Below, one piece after another: positions 50,628 to 60,053 of a DNA stretch of 64,000 nucleotides. The position numbers were made by a program, and so were the translations under genes. Within the stretch, counting starts at the first letter, position 1, and every line of letters begins with the position of its first letter. Where the stretch lies: positions 13,901 through 77,900 of the forward strand of contig JBHGXW010000010.1 in NCBI GenBank assembly GCA_041920465.1. Direction: 5' to 3'. This DNA comes from Brevibacillus_H sp041920465 (GTDB lineage: Bacteria; Bacillota; Bacilli; Brevibacillales; Brevibacillaceae). The notes beneath the pieces are model-generated. The model was not told the origin of the DNA. It saw only the letters and a program-made list of their open reading frames with translations, and did not search any database.

Positions 50628-50687
50628 CTTTTCCAGAGGTTTTTGCTTTTGTACTGCGGAAAGAATGTCAACAGAAAGTTCACTTCG

Positions 50688-50936
50688 TCAGAGAAACCGG
50701 ATGTATTTCATTTGGCGTTTCCATTGTTTGATTTGTTCATTGGTCAGTTTCTGTTTCCCTGTCAAATGATCAATGAACTGCTTCATGGTGATTACTTCTA
50801 GATCTTCGTGATCATGTTTTGCGGAGTAATCCGGATCAAAAATGGAGTATTGATTAAACCCTTTCCAAATACCTTTCGCGTATTCCTTCACCTGGAAAAT
50901 TCTCTTGTCGGCGTCCTCTTTGATTTCGAAAGTCAA
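50688..50936 (-). CDS. Small protein of unknown function downstream of potD
   Basis: Eighty-two residues, charged and soluble, with the segment FNQYSIFDPDYSAKHDHEDLEVITMKQF split over the middle; no family recognised. TTG 50936 lies seven bases after AAAGGAGGT; the GTG at 50945 is inside that ribosome site. A hairpin separates it from potD. Confidence 0.6.
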   Translation of the reverse strand: MTFEIKEDADKRIFQVKEYAKGIWKGFNQYSIFDPDYSAKHDHEDLEVITMKQFIDHLTGKQKLTNEQIKQWKRQMKYIRFL

Positions 50937-50982
50937 GTCTGGCACCTCCTTTATTCAACCCTTGCAGCAGTTTTGAAAATTG

Positions 50983-50996
50983 CCCGGACGGCCGGG
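50983..50996 (-). terminator. Hairpin after potD
   Basis: CCCGG-ACGG-CCGGG; on the minus strand it is followed by CAATTTTC. A weak terminator or attenuator at the end of potABCD. Confidence 0.4.
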
Positions 50997-51027
50997 AACA
51001 AAAAATGATTCAAACAGATGATCAAAT

Positions 51028-52128
51028 TTACTGTGAACTCTTCACCTCAGACCAGACACGGTCGAACAGTTTGACGGAATCGCCAATATCCTTGATGCCT
51101 TCCGTTCGTTTCAGCTCTTCGGCGGGCGGGTAAATGGCGATGTTTTCCAGAATGGATTTGTCGATCAGCTTGCGTGCTTCCTTGTTGGGATTGATGTAAG
51201 GGAATGACTTGGAGATTTCGGCGCTGATTTCCGGTTCCAGGAGGAAGTTGATGAAAGCTTCGGCGGTCTTTTTGTGCTTGGCACCTTTGGGAATGACAAA
51301 ATTGTCAAAGGCGATGATTAACCCTTCTTTCGGCAGAATCGTTTTAATTTGCGGCTTTTCCCGCTGCGCAAGGGCGATCTCTGGACCCCAGGAGAGGGCA
51401 ACCGAAACCTCTCCGTTGATCAGAAGCGTTTTGGGGCTGTCGCTGTCGAATGCTTTGACGTTTGGCATCAGTTTCAGCATTTTTTGTTTGGCCTCTTCCA
51501 GATGGGCGGGGTCGGTATCGTTGGCAGAATAGCCGAGCGACTTCAACACCATGCCGAGGACAAAACGCTGGTCGTCCAACAGAACGATTTGCCCTGCCAG
51601 TTCAGGTTTCCACAGATCGGCGTAGCTGGTGATCTCCACCTTCACCTTATCGGGGTTGATGCCAAGTGATTGGGTGTTCCCCATATAAGGAACGGTGTAT
51701 TTGTTGCCGGGATCATATTCTTTGTTGATGAAGTCTTCGGACAAATTTTTGAAGTTGGGGATGTTGGCAAGGTCAATCGGCTCGATCATTCCCTGCTTTA
51801 CCATTGGCTGAACCACGTAATCGCTGGCGACAGACAAGTCATAGATACCGCCGCCGGCAGAGAGCTTGGCCAACATCTCTTCATTGGAGGAGTAGGTGCT
51901 GTAGTTTACTTTTACTCCGTACTTCTGTTCGAATTTCTGGATGACCGATTCAGGCAGGTATTCCGACCAGTTAAAGACATTTAATTCCTTGTCGAGCCCA
52001 GAGCCCGAAGCGGAGTCGTTTTTTCCAGGCGTTGCGGAAGGCTGCGAGCTACAGCCGGACAAAAGGAGACTGCCTGACAATGCGGCAATACCCAGGATCG
52101 ATGAGAAACGGCGCCATTTTGGTTTCAT
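51028..52128 (-). CDS. potD: Polyamine ABC transporter substrate-binding lipoprotein (PotD-like)
   Basis: A 366-residue lipoprotein with lipobox LLLSGC (about residue 26). The mature part is a type II binding fold close to PotD/PotF: LNVFNWSEYLPESVIQKFEQ at the start, YDLSVASDYVVQPMV, and VPYMGNTQSLGI. It captures spermidine or putrescine outside the membrane. Last gene of the minus-strand potABCD operon. Confidence 0.92.
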   Translation of the reverse strand: MKPKWRRFSSILGIAALSGSLLLSGCSSQPSATPGKNDSASGSGLDKELNVFNWSEYLPESVIQKFEQKYGVKVNYSTYSSNEEMLAKLSAGGGIYDLSVASDYVVQPMVKQGMIEPIDLANIPNFKNLSEDFINKEYDPGNKYTVPYMGNTQSLGINPDKVKVEITSYADLWKPELAGQIVLLDDQRFVLGMVLKSLGYSANDTDPAHLEEAKQKMLKLMPNVKAFDSDSPKTLLINGEVSVALSWGPEIALAQREKPQIKTILPKEGLIIAFDNFVIPKGAKHKKTAEAFINFLLEPEISAEISKSFPYINPNKEARKLIDKSILENIAIYPPAEELKRTEGIKDIGDSVKLFDRVWSEVKSSQ

Positions 52129-52145
52129 ATAAGAACCCCCTTTGG

Positions 52146-52925
52146 TTAATTTCGCTTCATGCGAATTCGTTCGGCTATGATGACAATAACCAGCGTGACC
52201 ACAAGCATCAGAGTGGACAGCGCGTTAATCTCCGGGGTAACCCCGAATTTGACCATGGAGAAAATTTTTAATGGCAGTGTGGCACTTCCCGGACCGGCGA
52301 CAAAAAAGCTGATAATCACATCATCGATGGAAAGGGTGAAGGCAAGAAGCGCACTGGCAATCACACCGGGCGCAATGATCGGCAGGGTAACTTTGGTGAA
52401 GGTTTGCCAAGGAGTGGCGCCCAGATCCATCGCCGCTTCTTCCATGCTTTTGTCAAAACCCTCAAGCCGCGTCTTTACCACTACCACCACAAACGGAACG
52501 GAAAACGTAATATGGGCGGCGATCAGAGTAAGAAATCCAAGCGGAAGACGCAGCTGGGTAAACAGGATGAGCAGCGAGATTCCCATGACGATTTCGGGAA
52601 TCACAATCGGCAGGTACAGCATCGCATCAAGTGCCGTTTTGCCCCGGAAGTGATAACGGTACATGCCCACGGCGGCAAGCGTACCGATCATCGTGGCGGC
52701 AATCGTACTCACGAAGGCGACAAGCAGGCTTGTATACATCGCTTCCACCACATCATGGTTGTGCATCAGCTTTATATACCAATCAAACGTAAACCCGGTC
52801 CAGACGGCATTCAGCTTCGATTTGTTGAAGGAGTAGACGATCAGAACGGCGATAGGTACGTACAGAAACAGATAGATGAGACCGGCATAGACTGCAGCCG
52901 ATTTTCGTCCAAAGGAAAGGCGCAT
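52146..52925 (-). CDS. potC: Polyamine ABC transporter permease PotC
   Basis: A 259-residue membrane protein with six helices and the EAA loop EEAAMDLGATPWQTFTKVTLP that docks on the ATPase. It follows potB directly (its start is one base past the potB stop), which keeps the two permeases in equal amounts. Confidence 0.93.
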   Translation of the reverse strand: MRLSFGRKSAAVYAGLIYLFLYVPIAVLIVYSFNKSKLNAVWTGFTFDWYIKLMHNHDVVEAMYTSLLVAFVSTIAATMIGTLAAVGMYRYHFRGKTALDAMLYLPIVIPEIVMGISLLILFTQLRLPLGFLTLIAAHITFSVPFVVVVVKTRLEGFDKSMEEAAMDLGATPWQTFTKVTLPIIAPGVIASALLAFTLSIDDVIISFFVAGPGSATLPLKIFSMVKFGVTPEINALSTLMLVVTLVIVIIAERIRMKRN

Positions 52926-53813
52926 CTAGATCATCTCCTTTCCTGTTTTGCTTCCGAAGAAACGAAGATAAATCATGATAAACAGAAGGGTCAGCCCCAT
53001 TAAGATGATCGAAGCAGCAGAGCCAAACGGCCAGTCACGAGCCATCAGGAATTGATTTTTGATCAGGTTGCCAATGAGCACCGTCTTGCTTCCGCCCATT
53101 AAATCGGGAATAAAGAACAAGCCAAGGGACGGAATGAAGACGAGCAGCGAACCGGCAACAATTCCCGGAGTGGTCAGCGGCAGCGTTACCTTGACGAAGG
53201 TTTGCCAGGGCTTGGCTCCCAGATCCGAGGCGGCTTCCAGATAAGCGCGATCCAGTTTTTCGATCGAGGCATAAAGCGGGAGAACCATGAACGGAAGCAT
53301 TGTATAGACCAATCCAATCATCACGGCCAATTCGTTATACAAGAGTGGAATGGGTTCCTGAATGATCCCGAGTTGAAGCAAAAATGTATTGATAACCCCC
53401 TCTGTTCTGAGCAGGACGATCCAGGCATACGTCCGAATCAACGAATTGGTCCAAAAGGGAACGATTACTAATAACAGGAAGATGTTGCGGATTCGTTTGG
53501 GCGATCGGGCGATGACATACGCAAACGGGTACCCGAAGATCAAGCAAAGAACTGTTGTCGCCAAAGCCAGTACACAGGATACCCAGAGAATGCGAAGATA
53601 AAGCGGGTCGATAAACCGTACATAGTTTTCGAAGGTAAAGGAGAACATGATGCCGCCGAACGGACTTCTGGTAAAGAAGCTTACGGCCAGAACCAGCAAG
53701 AGCGGTATCACAAAGAGGACGAACATCCAGATAAAGACGGGGGAAACCGTCCACCAAAATCCGTAATCCCGTTGCTTTTTGCCAGGATGAGGCTGCTGTT
53801 TCTCCTTCTTCAT
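52926..53813 (-). CDS. potB: Polyamine ABC transporter permease PotB
   Basis: A 295-residue membrane protein with six helices and a Lys/Gln-rich cytoplasmic N-terminus; the EAA loop reads LEAASDLGAKPWQTFVKVTLP. Its ATG overlaps the potA stop by four bases. Confidence 0.93.
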   Translation of the reverse strand: MKKEKQQPHPGKKQRDYGFWWTVSPVFIWMFVLFVIPLLLVLAVSFFTRSPFGGIMFSFTFENYVRFIDPLYLRILWVSCVLALATTVLCLIFGYPFAYVIARSPKRIRNIFLLLVIVPFWTNSLIRTYAWIVLLRTEGVINTFLLQLGIIQEPIPLLYNELAVMIGLVYTMLPFMVLPLYASIEKLDRAYLEAASDLGAKPWQTFVKVTLPLTTPGIVAGSLLVFIPSLGLFFIPDLMGGSKTVLIGNLIKNQFLMARDWPFGSAASIILMGLTLLFIMIYLRFFGSKTGKEMI

Positions 53814-54886
53814 GGCTTCAACACCACCGAATGCTGTGAGCTCCAGTTCACATACAAGGGCTCATCCTGCATCGCATGGATGCATCCGTCCGTTTTCTCA
53901 TGGGTAGTGAAGAGCTTTCCGTTTGCTGTTTGCAAAATGGTTTTCGTCAGCAGGCCGCAATAGATTCGCTCAACCAAACGAACCGGTAAATGGTTATCTG
54001 CTTCAGGCAGCGGTTCACGGGAGAGTGTCGTTCTTTCCGGTCGGACGGCTACCAAAACGTGTTCGCCGGAAGAGAAGGTTTGAGAGCCAGCGGAACGAAG
54101 AACTGCATTGTCACACCGGACAGCATAGCCGGCTTGGGAGGTATGGGAAACAACTCCGGGCAAAAAGTTCATCTCTCCGATAAATTCCGCGACAAACGTG
54201 GTTTGTGGATGGTCATAGATTTCGTCGGGAGTGCCCACTTGCTCCAAACACCCTTGATTCATCACGGCAATCCGATCCGACATCGTCAACGCTTCTTCCT
54301 GATCGTGTGTCACAAAAACAAACGTAATTCCCAACTGGCGCTGCAAATGCTTCAGTTCAACCTGCATTTGCTTGCGAAGCTTCTGGTCAAGTGCGCCGAG
54401 CGGTTCATCAAGCAGAAGCACCTTCGGATTGTTGACCAACGCTCTGGCAATGGCGACCCGTTGTTTTTGTCCGCCGCTAAGCTGGTCAGGTTTGCGTTGG
54501 GCAAATGCTTCCAACTGAACCAGGCGTAGAGCGTTTCGCACACGTTGATCTATTTCCGATCTGGGTACTTTTTTCACCCTGAGCCCAAAGGCGATGTTTT
54601 CATACGAAGTTAGGTGCGGGAACAGCGCATAGTTCTGAAACACTGTGTTCACATTTCGCTCATAAGCCGGACGTCCTTCCACGCGCATTCCGTCCAGGAG
54701 AATCTCCCCGGAGGTGGGCTGCTCAAAACCGGCAATCATACGAAGCGTCGTCGTTTTGCCGCATCCGCTTGGCCCAAGCAGTGTAATGAATTCTCCTTTG
54801 TGTATTTGTAAGGAGAGATTCTGAACCACCGTATGTTGATCGAATTTTTTGACTATATTTCGCAGATCGACCATCTCTTCTGTCAA
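53810..54886 (-). CDS. potA: Polyamine ABC transporter ATPase PotA
   Basis: A 358-residue ATPase: Walker A GPSGCGKTT, Q-loop NTVFQNYALFPH, signature LSGGQKQR, Walker B LLLDEPLGALD, H-loop FVTHDQEEA, and a C-terminal TOBE domain. TTG 54886 is chosen because AAGGAGGGGG lies five bases upstream and because the sigma-54 promoter at 54926-54942 lies inside the longer open frame (to 54988), so that extension cannot be translated from this message. ATG 54874 is the alternative. Confidence 0.93.
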   Translation of the reverse strand: MTEEMVDLRNIVKKFDQHTVVQNLSLQIHKGEFITLLGPSGCGKTTTLRMIAGFEQPTSGEILLDGMRVEGRPAYERNVNTVFQNYALFPHLTSYENIAFGLRVKKVPRSEIDQRVRNALRLVQLEAFAQRKPDQLSGGQKQRVAIARALVNNPKVLLLDEPLGALDQKLRKQMQVELKHLQRQLGITFVFVTHDQEEALTMSDRIAVMNQGCLEQVGTPDEIYDHPQTTFVAEFIGEMNFLPGVVSHTSQAGYAVRCDNAVLRSAGSQTFSSGEHVLVAVRPERTTLSREPLPEADNHLPVRLVERIYCGLLTKTILQTANGKLFTTHEKTDGCIHAMQDEPLYVNWSSQHSVVLKP

Positions 54887-54925
54887 TAAGACCCCCTCCT
54901 TGCTGGCTGCTTCGAAAATGGATGA

Positions 54926-54942
54926 AAGCAAAATTGATGCCA
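54926..54942 (-). promoter_or_regulatory. Sigma-54 (-24/-12) promoter of potABCD
   Basis: On the minus strand TGGCAT-CAATT-TTGCTT, with the GG-GC spacing of ten bases. The half-sites are identical to those before patA and the aldehyde dehydrogenase gene. Transcription would start near 54915, about 30 bases before TTG 54886. Confidence 0.8.
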
Positions 54943-55009
54943 TTCTGCTTGCACATGAACGGAAAAAGGATAAGCCTTTTGTTTTCATTATGGATGGGTG
55001 AAGAAGTTT

Positions 55010-55030
55010 CTTACGGATGAGATGCGTAAG
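55010..55030. promoter_or_regulatory. Dyad upstream of the potA promoter, possible activator site
   Basis: CTTACG-N9-CGTAAG, 68-100 bases upstream of the sigma-54 promoter, a usual distance for an enhancer-binding protein. No identical dyad was found before the other two promoters, so the assignment is weak. Confidence 0.35.
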
Positions 55031-55118
55031 AGTGTGTTAAGCAGTGGTTGAGGGTGAAAAGCAAGCTGGAAGCAGGGTTCCCATCTGTAAATGGCTGGAC
55101 CCTCTGAATTCTCAATGA

Positions 55119-56951
55119 TTAGAATGATTTTTCCGAATTGGGAATCTGGTAGGCATCCAGTTTCCGATAGAGTGTCGCAAGCCCGATGCCCAGCTTCTCA
55201 GCAATGATCCGCTTTGCTTCCAATGTGTTGCCATATCGCTTCAGCATGCGGATCAAAATCTGCTCTTCCACCTGCCGGAGCTGTTCCTTCAAGGAAATTT
55301 CGGTTACCGGAAGTTCTTCAGCCAATCCCTTTCCGCTTACGGAGGGGAGAAACTGTTTCACCCTGGGAGGAATCGATTCAATGCCGATGTAGGAGGTTCT
55401 CTCCATATTCATTGCATATTCGACTGCATTCTCAAGTTCGCGAACATTGCCTGGCCAGGGATATTGGGTCAGCAGTTCTTTTGCTTCACTGGTGAAATCA
55501 ATGATCGCGGGGTTGGTGGTATGCCGGTATTTTTCCAGGAAAGTATCGATCAACAGCGGTATATCCTCCGAACGTTCTCTCAGGGGCGGCATATGAAGCG
55601 GAATGACATTTAGCCGAAAATACAAATCGGAGCGAAACTCTTTGGTTTCCACCATATCTTCCAGATTTTTGTTGGTGGCAGAAATCACACGAACATTAAC
55701 CGGAATGAACTGATTGGAACCAACCCTCTCCACTTGCTTGGTTTGCAGGACGTGCAGAAGCTTCACTTGTAAATGAAGCGGAAGATCGCCAATTTCGTCC
55801 AAAAAAATCGTTCCGCCGTCTGCCAGTTCAAATTTGCCGGCTTTTCCTTCTTTCTTGGCTCCGGTAAAAGCTCCCCCGACATAACCGAACAATTCGCTTT
55901 CCAGCAATGTTTCCGGAATCGCACCGCAGTTGACAATGATAAACGGCCCGTTGCGGCGGCTGCTTGCCGAGTGAATCGCTGCCGCCAGCATACCTTTTCC
56001 TGTTCCGCTCTCCCCTGTGATCAAAATATTGGAGGTTCCTCTTGCCACTTGTTCCGCCTGCTTCAAGACGAGCGTGAGGGATCTGCTTTTGCCTTTGATC
56101 TCAGAGAAAAACAAATCTTTGGTCTCGCCGGTAAGCGCATAGGCAAGTCGGCGCATGTCAGCCATTTTGCGGAAAGAGGCGGCTACTCCCGCCACTTTAT
56201 TGTCGATGAGAATCGGGCGGGCGGTGATGATGAAGTGCATGTCGTGGTCGGCAGCCGTGTATCGCTCTTCCTGTTCCAAATATCCTTTGCCGGAGTAGAG
56301 GACATCGAGCATCGGCGAGTTGGGCCAGACCTGTTCGATGGAAACACCGATCAATTCTTCCTTTTTCTTTTGAATCAGCTGCTGTGCCGTCTGATTGCAG
56401 GTTGTGATAATGCCGTTCTCATCAATCGCAATAATTCCTTCGTGGATGGACTCAATCAGCACCTCCAGTTGTCTGGTCGTTTTTTTCCAGTTCCTCAGTG
56501 CATCTTGTCCCGCAATCTTGCCCGTCAAAAGTTCGCTCATCCGCTGCAAAAACGTAAGCAAAGGCAGCTTGTTCGCAAGCAAGAACTGATGCTGCATCTC
56601 ATCAAACGCGATAAGCCCGATTACCCCGATTACTTTTCCTTCGTAATGAATGGGCGCACACAGCTCCGCAAGCTCCTCTGTCTGCCCAACCAGAACGGAT
56701 GGATCGTAGGATGGATCACTTCTTGCATTTTCAACGAAATAAGCCTGGTTATTGCAAATGACACGCCCGTACAAGTAACCGGCATCTACCTGCCCGTTTT
56801 CTTCTTTGGCGTTGATCCGTTCCTTGTATTTGCCGGTTCCCGCAATAATCGTCATGGTGTCGTCAACAATCTCACATTCGATTTGCAGCGCCGCTGAAAT
56901 GGCTTCTGCCACCTGCTGCGCCGTTTTCTGGATTTCTCGCAGTAAGCTCAT
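55119..56951 (-). CDS. Sigma-54-dependent transcriptional activator of the polyamine island
   Basis: A 610-residue enhancer-binding protein. A GAF-like sensor (about 5-160) and a PAS domain (about 175-285) precede the AAA+ domain (about 300-530) with Walker A GESGTGKG, an intact GAFTGA loop that contacts sigma-54, and Walker B GGTIFLDEIGDL; a Fis-type helix-turn-helix closes the protein (ILIRMLKRYGNTLEAKRIIAEKLGI). ATG 56951 follows GGAGGTGGG. It lies between potABCD and the aldehyde dehydrogenase operon, both with -24/-12 promoters, so these are its likely targets. Confidence 0.94.
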   Translation of the reverse strand: MSLLREIQKTAQQVAEAISAALQIECEIVDDTMTIIAGTGKYKERINAKEENGQVDAGYLYGRVICNNQAYFVENARSDPSYDPSVLVGQTEELAELCAPIHYEGKVIGVIGLIAFDEMQHQFLLANKLPLLTFLQRMSELLTGKIAGQDALRNWKKTTRQLEVLIESIHEGIIAIDENGIITTCNQTAQQLIQKKKEELIGVSIEQVWPNSPMLDVLYSGKGYLEQEERYTAADHDMHFIITARPILIDNKVAGVAASFRKMADMRRLAYALTGETKDLFFSEIKGKSRSLTLVLKQAEQVARGTSNILITGESGTGKGMLAAAIHSASSRRNGPFIIVNCGAIPETLLESELFGYVGGAFTGAKKEGKAGKFELADGGTIFLDEIGDLPLHLQVKLLHVLQTKQVERVGSNQFIPVNVRVISATNKNLEDMVETKEFRSDLYFRLNVIPLHMPPLRERSEDIPLLIDTFLEKYRHTTNPAIIDFTSEAKELLTQYPWPGNVRELENAVEYAMNMERTSYIGIESIPPRVKQFLPSVSGKGLAEELPVTEISLKEQLRQVEEQILIRMLKRYGNTLEAKRIIAEKLGIGLATLYRKLDAYQIPNSEKSF

Positions 56952-57197
56952 ATCCCACCTCCAGGTTACTAGTACTCTATTCCGGGCGTGGGAGGTCAAT
57001 ACCTAAAATTGAGAAATTGATTCTCGTTCATAAGAAAAGGAGTGCCGAAGTTGCTGGCGATAGCTCGAATGCAATTGGCCTTACCGGACGGACTTCTCTT
57101 TTCTGCAAAATGATCGGGAGTAAGGTATCAGATCAAAATATCAGGCGTAACTGTGGAGCCATCCCTGTGACATTGCTTGATGCCCCGTGCCGCATCT

Positions 57198-57214
57198 TGG
57201 CATGGGTATTGCTT
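57198..57214 (+). promoter_or_regulatory. Sigma-54 (-24/-12) promoter of the aldehyde dehydrogenase operon
   Basis: TGGCAT-GGGTA-TTGCTT with the exact ten-base GG-GC spacing, 50 bases before GTG 57264. The spacer back to the activator gene (56952-57197) must also hold that gene's own promoter. Confidence 0.8.
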
Positions 57215-57263
57215 TCTGTACAGAGGCATAACCATCTTACACGAAAAAAGGGGGCAATCCAGC

Positions 57264-58754
57264 GTGACCACGCAAACAAAAAAATCTTGGAAGATGTATA
57301 TCGCGGGAGAATGGGTGGATGCGGCGGAAGGGCAGGTGCGGGAAGTATATAATCCGGCTACGGGCGAGGTGATTGCCGTGGTACCGGAGGGAGGACTGGA
57401 TGATGTGCGCCGGGCCATTTTGGAAGCGCGCCGAGTCTTTGATGAAACGGATTGGCCGGATACACCGCCAAATGAACGGGCGCGTTTGCTGAATGCTCTT
57501 GCCGTCAAACTGGAGGAGCGGGCAGAAGAATTCGCCGAGCTGGAAACAAAGAACTGCGGAAAACCGCTGCGTGAAAGCCGGTTCGACGTGAACGATGCGG
57601 TCAACTGCTTCCGTTATTATGCCGGTTTGATCAACAAGCCGCTCGGCCAAACCTACCAAGTCTCCGATCCGATGGTGACGATGGTGGTTCGCGAGCCGAT
57701 CGGTGTCTGCGGTCAGATTGTCCCGTGGAACTATCCGCTGTTGATGGCGGCATGGAAGCTGGCTCCTTGCTTGGCGGCAGGGAATACAACTGTCTTTAAA
57801 CCGTCAGAAGTAACACCGCTTACGGCGATCAAATTGTTTGAAATTATCGAAGAGGTTGGATTTCCGCCCGGAGCTGCCAATCTTGTGTTAGGGGCCGGGC
57901 CTGTTGTCGGACATGAACTGGCAGCAAGCACCATGATTGACAAAGTCGCTTTCACGGGCGGAACCGTTACAGGCCGGAGCATTATGCAGGCCGCAAGCGG
58001 CAACCTCAAAAAAATCTCTCTGGAATTGGGCGGCAAATCTCCCAATATCGTGTTTTCCGATGCTGACTTCGAAACAGCGGTGGAGTATGCGATGTTCGGC
58101 ATTTTCGCCAATCAGGGTCAAGTTTGTTCGGCCGGCTCCCGACTGCTTTTGGAAGAGTCGATTCATGACCGCTTTGTCGAAGCGCTGGTGGAACGAAGCA
58201 AAAAAATCCGGGTTGGTAACGGTTTGGACGAGTCTACGGAGATGGGGCCGCTCATTACGCCAGTCCATTTGCGGAAGGTACTGAACTACATCGAGCTTGG
58301 CAAAAAAGAAGGGGCAACCCTGGTGCTGGGCGGCAACCGTTTAACAGAAGGCGACTACGCTAACGGGAATTTCATCGAGCCTACCATCTTCATTAACGCG
58401 ACCCCCGATATGCGAATCGTTCGGGAGGAGATATTCGGTCCGGTGTTGGTCGTGCAGCGGTTCAAGGATGAAGCGGAGGCAATTCGGCTGGCCAATCACT
58501 CCGATTACGGTTTGGCCGGAGGCGTGTTTACCCAGGACGGGGCCAAAGCGATGCGCGTAATCCGCAAGCTGCGGGCAGGGATTACCTGGATTAATACGTA
58601 CCACCCGACATATAACGAAGCGCCTTGGGGCGGCTACAAGCAATCGGGCATTGGACGTGAGTTGGGCACGTTCGGGCTGGATGCTTATACCGAAATTAAA
58701 CAGATCAACATGAATTTGCAGGTTGCGCCGCCCGGTTGGTATAGCAATGACTAA
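57264..58754 (+). CDS. patD: Aldehyde dehydrogenase, probably 4-aminobutanal dehydrogenase
   Basis: A 496-residue NAD-dependent enzyme. Motifs: PWNYPLLMAAWKLAP, FTGGTVTGRSIM, the LELGGKSPN glutamate, the catalytic cysteine in NQGQVCSAGSR, and EEIFGPVLVV. It is of the betaine/aminobutyraldehyde dehydrogenase type and would oxidise the PatA product to GABA. The role rests on context: shared sigma-54 promoter type and co-transcribed polyamine transporter. GTG 57264 follows AAAGGGGGC; the symbol is tentative. Confidence 0.85.
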   Translation: MTTQTKKSWKMYIAGEWVDAAEGQVREVYNPATGEVIAVVPEGGLDDVRRAILEARRVFDETDWPDTPPNERARLLNALAVKLEERAEEFAELETKNCGKPLRESRFDVNDAVNCFRYYAGLINKPLGQTYQVSDPMVTMVVREPIGVCGQIVPWNYPLLMAAWKLAPCLAAGNTTVFKPSEVTPLTAIKLFEIIEEVGFPPGAANLVLGAGPVVGHELAASTMIDKVAFTGGTVTGRSIMQAASGNLKKISLELGGKSPNIVFSDADFETAVEYAMFGIFANQGQVCSAGSRLLLEESIHDRFVEALVERSKKIRVGNGLDESTEMGPLITPVHLRKVLNYIELGKKEGATLVLGGNRLTEGDYANGNFIEPTIFINATPDMRIVREEIFGPVLVVQRFKDEAEAIRLANHSDYGLAGGVFTQDGAKAMRVIRKLRAGITWINTYHPTYNEAPWGGYKQSGIGRELGTFGLDAYTEIKQINMNLQVAPPGWYSND

Positions 58755-58775
58755 ATCACAAGGGGGAATCCGTGC

Positions 58776-59939
58776 ATGATGAAAGTAAAAAAATGGCTTT
58801 CCGCCATTTCCAGTTTAACCATTACGGCGGCTCTGTTGGCGGCTTGTGGCGGAGGAGGCGGTGGGCAGCAAGCTCCTGCCGCTTCCACTCCGACTAACTC
58901 GCAATCCGCCCAGCCCGCCGAAGCGGATTTGAAAGAGAAGTTCAAAGGGCAGACGTTAAACCTGCTCACCTGGGAAGGCTATGCAGATCCGAAGTTCACC
59001 AAAGGTTTTGAGGAGAAATACGGGGTGAAGGTAAATCCTACCTATTTCGGCTCGAGTGACGAGCTGGTGGCCAAGCTTAAGGCGGGCGGCGGCAGCACCT
59101 ATGACATCATATCTCCCTCCTCTGACGTAGCTTGGATGTTAATTCAATCCGACATGGTGGAGCCGCTCGACCCGTCCAAGATTTCCAACTTTAACGATTT
59201 AAACGAAAAGCTGCGCAATCTTCACGATGTGCAAAAAGACGGCAAATTGTACGGCATGCCGTTCACCTGGGGTCCGGACTATCTGATTTACGATGCCGAT
59301 GTGGTGAAAGAAGAGCCGAAGTCATGGGGAGTATTTTGGGATCCGGAGTATAAAGGCAAGGTATCCATCTGGGATGACATCTCCAACATCTACCTTGTGG
59401 GCCAGATGGCAGGACTTGATAAAACCGACCAAAGCGCAATCTACAACATGACGGAAGAACAACTGCAAGCAGCCAAACAAAAGCTGATTGAATTAAAACC
59501 GCAGATCCGCAAATACTGGGCAACCGGCGGGGAATTGAACGATTTGTTTGCCAACAAAGAAGTCGTGCTTGCCGTTGGCTGGCCACTTACGGTAAAAGAA
59601 GTGAATGCCAAAGGAAGAAATCTCAAATGGACCATTCCGCAAGAAGGGGCTACTGGCTGGATTGATCGTCTGATGATCGTCAAAGGCTCGCAACACCGCG
59701 AGTTGGCAGATTTGTATCTCGACTATATCAGCAGTCCGAAAGAACAGGCATTGGTGGCGGAAGTGACCACCTATAGTGTGGCGAATCCCAAAGCGGCAGA
59801 GTACATGAGCAAAGATTTGCAGGAGATCACCTACATCAACGATATGGATAAAATGTTTACCCGCCTTAACTTCTGGCAATTTGTGAAAGACCGTGCCCGG
59901 TACAATGAAATTTGGACAGAAGTGAAAACCGCCAATTAA
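58776..59939 (+). CDS. Second polyamine-type ABC transporter substrate-binding lipoprotein
   Basis: A 387-residue lipoprotein with lipobox LLAAC, a Gly/Gln/Pro-rich linker, and a PotD-like fold (LNLLTWEGYADPKFTKGFEE, YDIISPSSDVAWMLI). It is clearly diverged from the potD at 51028, so it may prefer another polyamine such as putrescine, GABA-like amines or an opine. It starts 21 bases after the dehydrogenase gene. A 114-base spacer to the permease gene follows. Confidence 0.9.
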   Translation: MMKVKKWLSAISSLTITAALLAACGGGGGGQQAPAASTPTNSQSAQPAEADLKEKFKGQTLNLLTWEGYADPKFTKGFEEKYGVKVNPTYFGSSDELVAKLKAGGGSTYDIISPSSDVAWMLIQSDMVEPLDPSKISNFNDLNEKLRNLHDVQKDGKLYGMPFTWGPDYLIYDADVVKEEPKSWGVFWDPEYKGKVSIWDDISNIYLVGQMAGLDKTDQSAIYNMTEEQLQAAKQKLIELKPQIRKYWATGGELNDLFANKEVVLAVGWPLTVKEVNAKGRNLKWTIPQEGATGWIDRLMIVKGSQHRELADLYLDYISSPKEQALVAEVTTYSVANPKAAEYMSKDLQEITYINDMDKMFTRLNFWQFVKDRARYNEIWTEVKTAN

Positions 59940-60053
59940 GAAACACTCGCCTTTAGCCAACTGCGCAGGGCGGAGCCCAACAACCTTTTCAATCGAAAGA
60001 AAAATCGACGGGTACTTGAACATTTGCCAATCGGGAGGAGTGAGTGGGCAGCA

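Noticed and set aside
54887..54988. N-terminal extension of potA
   Set aside because: It contains the sigma-54 promoter and ribosome site and cannot be part of the message.
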